Notes: a model not told the origin generated them from the letters alone. DNA of 7,273 nt from Bacillota bacterium (GCA_023424865.1 JAFADM010000148.1:1-7273), one strand, 5' to 3'; positions 1-7,210 are shown, numbered from the stretch's first letter. Program-made: numbers and translations.

Positions 1-914
1 CGGCTGGCGGTAGAGGTGTCGATAACAACCGGATTCCAGGAGAGCTTCCATACCGTATCTCCCTCGTTGGTGTAACCTACCTTCACCGCGCTTAAGAGGA
101 TATCTGTTTTAATGGTCACCACTTCGATCTCATCGGTGGGTACCTTGGACACATTGGAGGCAGGCAAAGGAATAACCTTTATGTTGTATTCCCGTCCGGG
201 CTGAGCATACATATAGGTAAACTCAAGCTTACGCTCTGCCTGGTTAATGGTTATCGGCACGTCGGGATTGCTCAAATTGGAGCCTACAATTAAAGGAATG
301 GCCGGAGGGTTGGTAAAGCCCTTGGCGTCGGATATAAGAATCTGATAATTTATGCGGCCTGTGGTATCCCAGACATCGTCCCACTTGATCTTAATTTGAT
401 TGGTTCCGGCAATAAGCTCTGCGGAAACATCCAGATCGGTGAGAAATTTAACAGGGTTTGATCGAGAGGAAGTGACCGTATAATTTCCGTCCGCGGTGGA
501 GGAATGGCTGTAAACGGCCCGAATGGTGGATTGATAGATGGTACCGTGCTTCAGCCCCTCCGGAAAATATTCGGTAAGCTTATAGCCTGTCTCGCTGACG
601 GCAACCGGCAGATTAAACGCCCCTTGCCGGATTTGCCCGCTGCCGTAAAGGATCTCGTTCAATTCCAGGCTGTAATAGGCTTCGGTATAGGTTGGGAAAG
701 CGGGAGGCGTCCAGCCAAGCTCCACAAACCAGTTATTGGTATAGGAATCGGAATCATAGCCAATATCCTTTACCTGATAGTTGGTGGGTGCGTTTATGGG
801 AGTGGGCGCGGCCTGAAGCATGACCTGTCCCAAATGGGTCCATAGAAAGACAAGCGCCAGTAAGAGGGCACCTCGCCTGCAATAACCTTTTGCTGTTCTT
901 TTCCCTTTTATCAT
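1..914 (-). CDS. Exported FN3-like repeat protein, 3' end cut by the window edge
   Basis: An uninterrupted reading frame runs from ATG at 914 to the window edge, giving 304 codons with no stop, so the C-terminus lies outside. Residues 1-14 are basic (KGKR, CRR). Residues 15-26 form a hydrophobic core (ALLLALVFL), with likely signal-peptidase cleavage near LQAA, residues 33-36. The exported part is rich in beta-strand patterns typical of fibronectin type III domains. Roughly, these are residues 41-160 (with 'LKHGTIYQSTIRAVY' as the late strands), 161-272 ('IKIKWDD', 'YQILIS', 'PGREYNIKVIP'), and a third starting near 272 ('VWKLSWNPV'). No catalytic motif is visible. It begins 28 bases after the stop of the larger surface-protein gene, so the two are probably co-transcribed. 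The start is ambiguous: an AAGGAG lies 13 bases before this ATG, and in-frame TTG (917) and GTG (926) codons lie just upstream. A role as an extracellular or cell-surface structural or adhesive protein is inference from the domains. Confidence 0.85.
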   Translation of the reverse strand, partial: MIKGKRTAKGYCRRGALLLALVFLWTHLGQVMLQAAPTPINAPTNYQVKDIGYDSDSYTNNWFVELGWTPPAFPTYTEAYYSLELNEILYGSGQIRQGAFNLPVAVSETGYKLTEYFPEGLKHGTIYQSTIRAVYSHSSTADGNYTVTSSRSNPVKFLTDLDVSAELIAGTNQIKIKWDDVWDTTGRINYQILISDAKGFTNPPAIPLIVGSNLSNPDVPITINQAERKLEFTYMYAQPGREYNIKVIPLPASNVSKVPTDEIEVVTIKTDILLSAVKVGYTNEGDTVWKLSWNPVVIDTSTAS

Positions 915-927
915 CAAGGTTTTCACT

Positions 928-933
928 CTCCTT
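928..933 (-). promoter_or_regulatory. Ribosome binding site of the downstream FN3-like gene
   Basis: AAGGAG reads on the minus strand in the 28-base gap between the two surface-protein genes. It lies 13 bases from the ATG at 914 and 10 from an in-frame TTG at 917. It is only 1 base from an in-frame GTG at 926, which is therefore unlikely to be used. The gap has no room for a separate promoter plus leader, which supports one transcript for both genes. Confidence 0.6.
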
Positions 934-942
934 ACCGCCTAA

Positions 943-3900
943 TCACTCGCCCAGTTTTTCCAAAACCTTGGATACCATGTCCAGAAGCTTACCGGCAGTG
1001 GTTCTTCCCGTGGCGTTGTAACGGTTCTTTTCCATGCTGTCAAAATTGAAGTCCAGACCCACCACGACATAATTGAAAAGGCGGGTTTCAATATCACTGC
1101 TATTGGTTATGTAAATGGTTTTGGAGGGCTTCATAAGCTTGGGCTCAATGCCTGCCTTGGCGCCATAAAGCTTTACCGCCATGGAAAGGGAGCTTTGGTT
1201 GTCCATATAGCCCGAAAGCTGCTTGGCTCCGACCACATCCCCCAGGCCCAGGGTGGTGGCCTTTTGAGCAGGCGTCTTTCCCGTAAGCTCTTCTTCACGG
1301 CTGGTAATAACCGCATAGAGCGTGAGGGCCTGCTGGCCTGTTACCGGGTTGGCCGTATTTAAGGTGCCTGTCCCGAAAACCTTGGTGAGATCGTATTTGC
1401 GGCCCAGGGTGGTTATGAGGGATTCTGAGGAGTCTCCCGGAACCACGCTGACATTACCCGTTACAACCACAGTGTATTCACCCGGCTTTTCAACCCGGAA
1501 CAGGGCCGTCTGCAGCACATAGGCCTTATTGCCCGAAGCCTCGGCCCAGGAAGATCCGTAGTTGACATAGGGTACGCTCTTTCCTGCCTGGTAGGTGTAC
1601 TCCAGCTTGATACCGATTCGTCCGGGGAAAGAGGTTTGGGATTTGCTTACCGCCGCCGCAGGCTTGTAGCCGCTGCCGCCGTCAATCATATCCCTTAAAT
1701 AGCGTGACATTTGGGTCTCCACATCGTTTAAGACACTCTTTATAAGGTCCTGCAGCTCGGTGTGGGTTCGATAGCTGTAGCTGTCCAGTTCCTTAAGCAC
1801 CTTGGTAAGTGCAGCATCCAGAATGCCGTACTGGAAGGGTCCGGTGGCATCCGATTTCTTGAGTATGTTATAAATGACATTTCCGATTTCCGTATACGTG
1901 AGGGTAGAGCCCATGACTACGGCAGTAAGCCTGTAAGCCTTGGAAACCTGAGAAACGGAAGTGGGAAGAGCGTTTTTAACCGTACTGCTTCGCTCAATCT
2001 TCAATACGATCATGGGCTCCCTGCCGCCTCCGGTAAGCGCCTGGGACTTGACGGCACTTAAGTCAAAGCTTCCCTGATTAAGGGTTACCTCCCCGCCTGA
2101 AAGCTTAAAATTCAAACGGCTTCCATAGGTCTCAATAGCCTGCAGGGTCTGCCAGGGAACAATGATTTCATAATAAGAGGCATCGGAGTGCTCTGCCGTT
2201 AAATCCAGCGTCAGGGTAGAATCCGGCGCTGCTTTTAAAAGTGCGGAAACCATGTCATCCTTAACAAGAGCCCTCACAGAACTGCCCTGCCCCTTGTTTA
2301 TGGTCCAGTACAGCTTTTGGGTGAGCTTATCCGCTTCCTGATCGAACATATCGATGGTATCGTCTTCTTTTTTATCATCATCATAATCATCCTGGGAGAA
2401 ATCCGTACGGGCGGTTGCCGGACCCACATGGAGAGAAGCCTCGCCATTGCTTTCAGCCCAAAGCTTCACATAGTAAAGGGTATTGGTTTTCAGTGAAGCC
2501 TCCGTAACCAGCTCTGTTCCGTTTCTTACAGGCTTGCCCGTTATTTTGGCGTAGTACATGTAGGTCTCCAGATTTTGGGTCCCTACCTGCAGCGACGTTT
2601 TTTCTCTGTAAAATTGTATACGGCTTCCATCGGACAAATCGTAGCCCATATGGGTAAAGCCGGTGCTGCTGTAGCTGAGCTGTTCATAATCCACATCACT
2701 ATCGGTTCGGGCCTCCAGCTTGTAGGTATAAGCCGACCGACCCTCCCAGCGCACTTCGATTTCCTTCAGCGTATTTCGTGTCTTTACGCTGACAGGACTT
2801 GAGAAGGTGGAGCCGAAGGTTTTGGTGGTGCCGTTGTAATAGGTATTGTCCGTAATATTTTTAATTCTTACGTCATACCACTGATCCGATAAAAGCTTAT
2901 AAATTCGGAAATAAAAGGTGTTGGTGGCCGGATCCTTAACCACGGATACCTGGGAACGCAGGATGACCGTATATTCGCTTGAGGTTCCTGCTCTGCGTAT
3001 GGCCACTTCCATATCCTCCGGGTCCGTGCCTGCCACATTGCATACCAGGTTAAAGCCTATCTCCACATCCTTAACCGCTTCCAGGAAGGAGGGAGCCTGA
3101 ACCATTTTGGTGGTAACAGGGACGGTTACCCAGGTGCTGTTGGTTACAACCCGGTTCCCTGAAGTATCCAGAGAAGTACGTACAGCACGCAGACTGAAGA
3201 AGTAAAGGGTATTGGCCTGGAGAAAACCGGAGCGGTTAACCTTCATTACAACAACACCGTTTTCGTTAACGGTAAGATTTAAGGCCGTTTGAACGGCGGT
3301 ACTCAGCACATTGATGCCTACCGCAGCAGTGGTGGTTGTCCTGTAATCGCTGTAAGCCGCCAAAAAGGCCTGATTTTCAGGATCGTTCAGATAGTCCGAC
3401 GTAATGGCCTGAGGAGATACAGTGACAGCGGTACAGATCATTTCATAGGTAACATCGCTTTCCGCATGAAGCCAGGTCAGATCCACCCAATTATCTCCTA
3501 TGAGCATTTCCCCGTCCGTATCAAGTGCAACGCTGAATTCGGAAGGAGCACGGGGTTCTCTCGGATTGTTTTCCATTCCACCCGAATCAATTTTAGGTGT
3601 GGTGATGGATTTAACGGCGGAATAACCGGATACGCCAATTTCCACACCGTCAACAATAAGCACGACTCTCGCCTTTACATAGTACACGGTGTTGGGACGG
3701 ATAGGGTCATAGTTTATGGTCCCGTCCGGAAGGGTAATGCCTGAACCCGTGATGGTGGAGGCAAGCTGAAGCAAATCCGATTCAGTGCTGGGATAATTCA
3801 CCGTGCGGGCAGCACCCGGATAGAAGGTGGCCGTTTCGGCAGAATCACGGCTGATATAGAATTCATACCGCAAAGAGCGGCCCTCAGTGCTTGTGGTGTA

Positions 3901-5952
3901 GCGCTGCCAGTCATTTAGGGTAAGTACCCGGTTATAGGTAACATTAATCCCTGACAAGACATAGTCCGAAGTAACCGGATCCACATCCAGCTTGGGATCC
4001 AGCTGGAAGGAGGTTAAGGGTGTGGGCAGATCGCTTACAGGATAGGTAGTAAAGCTTACCACCGGTGTTTTATAGGAAAGCAGATTTTCCAGGCTTGTGC
4101 TGAGTCCCTCCGCCCATACCTGGGAATTAATAGTCGCATTTTCAGAATACTTTGACGTAAATATTTGCATGTAATAAGTGGTATTTGGAATGAGGAAGGA
4201 GGGGTAGTCACCCTTATGGCCGTCTCCGTTCAAATCCTCATTGTTTTCTGCCGTCAGAGGCGTGCTTCCTATATAATCTCTAAAAAGTGAGGTGCCGTCC
4301 AAAACGGCAATCAGCCTGTCGGGGTTGTCGGGATCCTGTATAAGATCCTTTTTACCGATAGCCCAGACCCTCTTTTGCTTTACAGGCTGATAAACATCCG
4401 CCACATCAGTGGTCATGCCTACCTTCTTTGTGGGGTTGCCGGATATAACAGCTTCGGGCAGGTAATTTGACAAAAGAACGTGGAAGATGTAGTCACTGTC
4501 GGCGTACGCCTGATTTTTATAGGTTTCCCAATCCAGAGATCTCCAGGCAAGAGGCTTCTCAAAGGAAAGCTTGAGATCACTTGAGGGAATAATAACCTGC
4601 TTGGAGGTTCCCGTTACGGTATTGGCTGCAACCGTTTTTTTGGAGTTATAAAGCGCCTCCGCCTTGACCTCTCTTAATAAAGGTGCGCGTATGGCGTCTT
4701 TTAAAGCATTAAGGTTTATAGCCATTGAAAAGCTTTTAGCCTTTTGGGAATTACCGTCGTAGTAAGCTACTCTGAAATAGGGCAGGTTCGTACCATAGGT
4801 GGCAATATTAACAATTTCTCTGCCCATCTCACCTGCTGCAATGGAGTCGTTGGGAATTTGCACCCAGCTTTCCTTGCTGGTGGTTTCAAAATCGCTCACA
4901 CTGGAGGCGTACTGAACCTGATAAAACAAGGTGGGATAATTGCCTTCGGTAATACGGGAAAACCGCACCTCTACCTTGTCCTCGTCAACCTTTGAGATGG
5001 TCATATAAAGGGGTGTAAACAGCGAGGTTACAGTGGTGTTTCGGTATACCTTGTCGTAATTTTTAACAGCAAACTTATTGTTGGAGGTGGTTTTAAGATT
5101 CAGGCTGGACAAGAGAATTTCCTGATCCGTGGTGCCTGAAGTGCTGAAAAACAGAAGGCTGATGGTGGGGTTCTCATATTCCGTGCCCGCCGTTATGCCC
5201 TGGTTTTTAGTGAGGGTGAGGCTCAAATAATCCGTGTCCTGAATAACCGATACAGCCTGGGCACCTGTCCCCACCTTCATTTGTCCGTCGGTGTCGATAT
5301 ACGTATTAAATACCATAAGGGGCTTGGTGGTATTATAGCCTACCTTCATGGAAATTTGAAAGCTCACCTTGCTTATGGTGGACGAGAGTACGGCCTTACC
5401 GGCAACGCTGTTAATGGCAACAGCTGCGCCAGAGCCGGCATAGATGGTGGGCACCTTCCAGCGAAGGCGAATGACAGGATTCTCACCGCTGACAATGGTT
5501 GTCGGATTCGTTGTATCGGGAAGGAAGTCCGGATTGTTGTCCACAATGCCGTTGGCTTCCTGGGCGGACTCGTCAAAGGAGGTGCCAAGGAAGGTCATGC
5601 CCGGCAGAAAGTAGGTGCCGCCGGTATAGGTTAAGGTACCAGCAACGGATTCCACCCGAATATCGTAGATATGATCCGGCGCAAGCTCGATGGATGGAAG
5701 TGTAACCACTCCTCCGGTTTGCACAAAGCCGGATGTAAAGTTTGTGGTTTGCAAAACGCCCGCGCTGTCGTGCCAGGTCACCTTCACTGAGTCCGGCGTG
5801 GAAGTTTGTGAATAGCTTATAACATACCTTCCATCGGTATTCTTCGTAATGTTAAGAGTAAGGGTATCTGCCGCATAGGCTGGCTCCGGCAGTGACAATC
5901 CGGTTATTAAAAATACAAGTGCCAACAGCAAAGCTGCAAATCTTTTTGACAT
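943..5952 (-). CDS. Giant exported FN3-repeat surface protein (1669 aa)
   Basis: The start is placed at ATG 5952 rather than the in-frame GTG at 6003. GGGAGGA sits six bases before this ATG, and translation then opens directly with a signal peptide: MSKR, the hydrophobic core AALLLALVFLITGL, and an AYA cleavage site at residues 25-27. The exported chain has FN3-like beta-sandwich units. Their hallmark late strand ('xNTxYYVK') recurs near residues 91, 589, 753, 912, 1022 and 1156. An EF-hand-like calcium loop (D573-x-N575-x-D577-G578, then D582) interrupts one unit. An acidic hinge (residues 1184-1208, 13 of 25 Asp/Glu) ends the FN3 section. The last 460 residues differ: a beta segment ('EIIVPWQTLQAI', 'LNFKLSGGEVTLNQ', 1261-1293), a helical stretch (about 1353-1422), a beta segment (about 1438-1503) and three weak SLH-like repeats. 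No LPXTG motif or C-terminal membrane helix is present, and cysteine is almost absent. The chain is probably a cell-surface or S-layer-associated structural or adhesive protein; its ligand is unknown. Confidence 0.9.
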   Translation of the reverse strand: MSKRFAALLLALVFLITGLSLPEPAYAADTLTLNITKNTDGRYVISYSQTSTPDSVKVTWHDSAGVLQTTNFTSGFVQTGGVVTLPSIELAPDHIYDIRVESVAGTLTYTGGTYFLPGMTFLGTSFDESAQEANGIVDNNPDFLPDTTNPTTIVSGENPVIRLRWKVPTIYAGSGAAVAINSVAGKAVLSSTISKVSFQISMKVGYNTTKPLMVFNTYIDTDGQMKVGTGAQAVSVIQDTDYLSLTLTKNQGITAGTEYENPTISLLFFSTSGTTDQEILLSSLNLKTTSNNKFAVKNYDKVYRNTTVTSLFTPLYMTISKVDEDKVEVRFSRITEGNYPTLFYQVQYASSVSDFETTSKESWVQIPNDSIAAGEMGREIVNIATYGTNLPYFRVAYYDGNSQKAKSFSMAINLNALKDAIRAPLLREVKAEALYNSKKTVAANTVTGTSKQVIIPSSDLKLSFEKPLAWRSLDWETYKNQAYADSDYIFHVLLSNYLPEAVISGNPTKKVGMTTDVADVYQPVKQKRVWAIGKKDLIQDPDNPDRLIAVLDGTSLFRDYIGSTPLTAENNEDLNGDGHKGDYPSFLIPNTTYYMQIFTSKYSENATINSQVWAEGLSTSLENLLSYKTPVVSFTTYPVSDLPTPLTSFQLDPKLDVDPVTSDYVLSGINVTYNRVLTLNDWQRYTTSTEGRSLRYEFYISRDSAETATFYPGAARTVNYPSTESDLLQLASTITGSGITLPDGTINYDPIRPNTVYYVKARVVLIVDGVEIGVSGYSAVKSITTPKIDSGGMENNPREPRAPSEFSVALDTDGEMLIGDNWVDLTWLHAESDVTYEMICTAVTVSPQAITSDYLNDPENQAFLAAYSDYRTTTTAAVGINVLSTAVQTALNLTVNENGVVVMKVNRSGFLQANTLYFFSLRAVRTSLDTSGNRVVTNSTWVTVPVTTKMVQAPSFLEAVKDVEIGFNLVCNVAGTDPEDMEVAIRRAGTSSEYTVILRSQVSVVKDPATNTFYFRIYKLLSDQWYDVRIKNITDNTYYNGTTKTFGSTFSSPVSVKTRNTLKEIEVRWEGRSAYTYKLEARTDSDVDYEQLSYSSTGFTHMGYDLSDGSRIQFYREKTSLQVGTQNLETYMYYAKITGKPVRNGTELVTEASLKTNTLYYVKLWAESNGEASLHVGPATARTDFSQDDYDDDKKEDDTIDMFDQEADKLTQKLYWTINKGQGSSVRALVKDDMVSALLKAAPDSTLTLDLTAEHSDASYYEIIVPWQTLQAIETYGSRLNFKLSGGEVTLNQGSFDLSAVKSQALTGGGREPMIVLKIERSSTVKNALPTSVSQVSKAYRLTAVVMGSTLTYTEIGNVIYNILKKSDATGPFQYGILDAALTKVLKELDSYSYRTHTELQDLIKSVLNDVETQMSRYLRDMIDGGSGYKPAAAVSKSQTSFPGRIGIKLEYTYQAGKSVPYVNYGSSWAEASGNKAYVLQTALFRVEKPGEYTVVVTGNVSVVPGDSSESLITTLGRKYDLTKVFGTGTLNTANPVTGQQALTLYAVITSREEELTGKTPAQKATTLGLGDVVGAKQLSGYMDNQSSLSMAVKLYGAKAGIEPKLMKPSKTIYITNSSDIETRLFNYVVVGLDFNFDSMEKNRYNATGRTTAGKLLDMVSKVLEKLGE
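946..1416 (-). other. Candidate degenerate SLH-like triplet at the protein C-terminus
   Basis: This stretch codes for about residues 1513-1669 of the giant surface protein. It holds three successive units resembling the second half of S-layer homology modules: residues 1520-1549 ('YDLTKVFG', 'NPVTGQQALTLYAVI'), 1569-1604 ('LGLGDVVGA', 'SLSMAVKLYGAKAGI') and 1620-1667 ('FNYVVVGLDF', 'RTTAGKLLDMVSKVLEKLG'). SLH modules usually occur in threes at a protein end and bind pyruvylated cell-wall polysaccharide. The canonical ITRAE motif is replaced here by VTGQQ and TTAGK, so both homology and binding are inference. Confidence 0.4.
2329..2403 (-). other. Acidic hinge between FN3 array and C-terminal section
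   Basis: These bases encode residues 1184-1208 of the giant surface protein, in which 13 of 25 residues are Asp or Glu (for example DDYDDDKKEDD). The segment follows directly on the last FN3-like unit and precedes a differently built C-terminal region. It therefore reads as a flexible interdomain linker, and it could also bind cations. Confidence 0.7.
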
Positions 5953-5958
5953 GGTAAA

Positions 5959-5965
5959 TCCTCCC
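5959..5965 (-). promoter_or_regulatory. Ribosome binding site that fixes the start of the giant surface protein
   Basis: GGGAGGA on the minus strand lies six bases before ATG 5952, close to ideal complementarity and spacing for 16S rRNA. It favours this ATG over the in-frame GTG 51 bases upstream. That GTG would add 17 hydrophilic residues in front of the signal peptide and has only a poorly spaced AGAAGG next to it. Confidence 0.85.
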
Positions 5966-6119
5966 GGGTAAACACTTTCATTATGCTTATCGGCTTTTTG
6001 CACCCTTCTATGGAGGCTCCTTACATTACATTTATCTTACATCTCCCCTGATTCGCTTCCCTTCCTTAAGGTGGATGGTTACAATAAATTCTGCCTGAAA
6101 ACCTATGCTGTTTTGCCTA

Positions 6120-6148
6120 TATCGACTTGTGCCAACTTGTGATATAAT
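6120..6148 (+). promoter_or_regulatory. Extended -10 promoter of the DnaD-like/helicase-loader genes
   Basis: A perfect -10 hexamer, TATAAT (6143-6148), is preceded by TG plus one base (6140-6142), the extended -10 element of vegetative sigma-A promoters. At 17-base spacing the -35 position reads TATCGA (6120-6125), a poor match, so the promoter would rely on the extended -10. Transcription would start near 6155, leaving a leader of about 60 bases before the ATG at 6215. A weaker alternative further upstream is TTACAA (6079) with TATGCT (6104) at 19-base spacing. Confidence 0.65.
6125..6141 (+). repeat. Direct repeat ACTTGTG-CCA-ACTTGTG in the promoter spacer
   Basis: Two perfect 7-bp copies (6125-6131 and 6135-6141) have start points 10 bases apart, so they fall on the same face of the helix. 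They fill the spacer upstream of the -10 hexamer and the second copy includes the TG of the extended -10. A regulator bound here would compete with RNA polymerase. The repeat is seen directly; an operator role is inference. Confidence 0.5.
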
Positions 6149-6160
6149 TCTTTAAGCCTG

Positions 6161-6169
6161 TTTTCCACA
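6161..6169 (+). promoter_or_regulatory. Candidate DnaA box in the leader of the replication genes
   Basis: TTTTCCACA matches the relaxed DnaA-box consensus TTWTNCACA at every position, and differs from the strong box TTATCCACA at one base. It lies about 6-14 bases downstream of the predicted transcription start, where bound DnaA would hinder transcription. A single 9-bp match can occur by chance, so this rests partly on its place in front of primosome genes. Confidence 0.4.
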
Positions 6170-6214
6170 ACATGGACATGCATAAAAAAATCTACCGATT
6201 AATGCAGGTGAATC

Positions 6215-7210
6215 ATGCAGTTTGAAGCCATTAAAACCATTTTATTGTCGGACACCCTGGTACCCGACATTTTTTTGGGCGATATTATGCCCCATTTGCC
6301 TTCCGATGCAGTGAAGGTTTATTTTTACTGCCTGTTTTTAAGCAAGCATAAAAAAGAGACTAAGGCCGAGGATCTGGCAGCCCGTCTGGACATGAGCCCG
6401 GATACGGTGAATGCCGTTTTTGTCATACTTGAACGTGAGGGTCTTGTGGTTCGGTCAGGTAAAGCCCTTACTTTGGTTGATGTGAAGGAACGTGAGCTAA
6501 ACCGCCTTTATCACCGTAAAACCACTTCCGAACCGGAAGAAGCTTTAACCCGTGCTTCGGTTAATATCAAGCGCAATCAGTGTATTGACGCCATCAATAA
6601 AACCTTTTTTCAGGGTATTATGGCCCCAAGCTGGTACACAACCATTGATCACTGGTTTGAAATTTATCAATTTGAAGAGGATGTTATGTTTTCCCTCTTC
6701 CGCTTTTGCTATGACAACAATGCCCTCAATGTAAAATACATTGAAAAGGTTGGCGCCACCTGGAACCAAAAGGGCATTAAAAGCCATTGGGAACTGGAAA
6801 AATACATGGAGGCCAGCGAGCAGACACGTGAAATTGGCAACGCCATTTCCAGAGCCTTGCGCCTTGGACGCAAGCTTACCTCCTACGAGGAAAAGTATCT
6901 GGAAACCTGGCTCAATGAATTCGGCTACAGCATGGATGTCATTGAAGAAGCTCTTGAGCGTACCGCAGGCAAGGCCAACCCCAACTTCAAATACATACAC
7001 AGTATCCTTGCTGCCTGGAACAAAGAGGGAATACGAACCCGCTCCCAGCTTTCAGCCTATCTTGAAGCTTCTTCCTCCCGGGGAGGCAAGGAGCGTGAAA
7101 AGGTGGGTGTTCAGTCGGTATCCAACCGCAGCAATTTCACCCAGAGAAATTATGACGACAGCTTCTTTGACAAGCTGAGCCGAACCTCCTTGCAGGGAAA
7201 GGACGACTAG
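6215..7210 (+). CDS. DnaD domain protein (primosome component), 331 aa
   Basis: The protein begins with a winged-helix-like region (about residues 20-80, helix-turn-helix around 'AEDLAARLDMSPDTVNAVF'), as in DnaD and DnaB of Firmicutes. Two DnaD/DnaB_2-type helical domains follow. Each ends in the signature YxxxIxxxW motif: Y175-V179-W183 (Ile replaced by Val) and Y260-I264-W268. Each motif is followed by a similar turn (NQKGIKS and NKEGIRT). The tail carries 'FTQRNYDDSFFDKL', resembling the conserved C-terminal peptide of clostridial DnaD-domain proteins. Proteins of this family bind and remodel DNA and help load the replicative helicase at oriC and at restart sites. The tandem domains make it closer to a DnaB/DnaD hybrid than to Bacillus subtilis DnaD, which has one such domain. 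AGGTG precedes the ATG by five bases. The stop lies three bases before the next gene, a likely helicase loader, which supports the primosome role. It is probably transcribed from the extended -10 promoter at 6120-6148. Confidence 0.88.
   Translation: MQFEAIKTILLSDTLVPDIFLGDIMPHLPSDAVKVYFYCLFLSKHKKETKAEDLAARLDMSPDTVNAVFVILEREGLVVRSGKALTLVDVKERELNRLYHRKTTSEPEEALTRASVNIKRNQCIDAINKTFFQGIMAPSWYTTIDHWFEIYQFEEDVMFSLFRFCYDNNALNVKYIEKVGATWNQKGIKSHWELEKYMEASEQTREIGNAISRALRLGRKLTSYEEKYLETWLNEFGYSMDVIEEALERTAGKANPNFKYIHSILAAWNKEGIRTRSQLSAYLEASSSRGGKEREKVGVQSVSNRSNFTQRNYDDSFFDKLSRTSLQGKDD

Larger units (their letters stand above)
5953..6214. other. Divergent intergenic region
   Basis: This 262-base region separates the minus-strand surface-protein unit from the plus-strand replication unit and should hold both promoters. 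The plus-strand half contains the extended -10 promoter, direct repeat and DnaA-box match listed separately. For the minus strand I saw only weak -10 lookalikes (TAAGAT at about 6026, CATAAT at about 5980) without an acceptable -35, so I do not call a promoter there. I see no stable hairpin followed by a T run, no riboswitch-like architecture and no RNA gene. Confidence 0.7.

Noticed and set aside
504..845. Plus-strand reading frame of 113 codons opposite the second FN3-like gene
   Set aside because: It lies wholly opposite the partial minus-strand CDS, has no good ribosome binding site, and its protein shows no domain pattern. The minus strand has a clear signal peptide and FN3-like strands.
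3289..3744. Plus-strand reading frame of 151 codons inside the giant gene
   Set aside because: It is opposite well-formed FN3-like coding sequence, has no convincing start signal and no recognisable protein features, so it is a shadow of the real frame.
5509..5523. LPDTT, an LPXTG sortase-signal lookalike in the giant protein
   Set aside because: It lies near residue 144, lacks the Gly, and is not followed by a hydrophobic segment and basic tail, so it is not a sorting signal.
5953..6003. Upstream GTG start for the giant surface protein, adding 17 residues
   Set aside because: The extra residues (QKADKHNES...) are hydrophilic and would precede the signal peptide, while the ATG at 5952 has a well-spaced GGGAGGA.
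6079..6109. TTACAA and TATGCT as a second plus-strand promoter
   Set aside because: Both hexamers match only four of six positions and the spacing is 19 bases. The extended -10 promoter closer to the gene is much better.
6172..6225. Short upstream frame of 17 codons (starts MDMHKK) overlapping the DnaD-like start out of frame
   Set aside because: It has no ribosome binding site and no composition signal. A translational-coupling role is possible but not supported by the sequence alone.
6545..7000. Minus-strand reading frame of 151 codons opposite the DnaD-like gene
   Set aside because: The plus strand carries both YxxxIxxxW domains here. The antisense frame has no ribosome binding site or recognisable motif and is a shadow.
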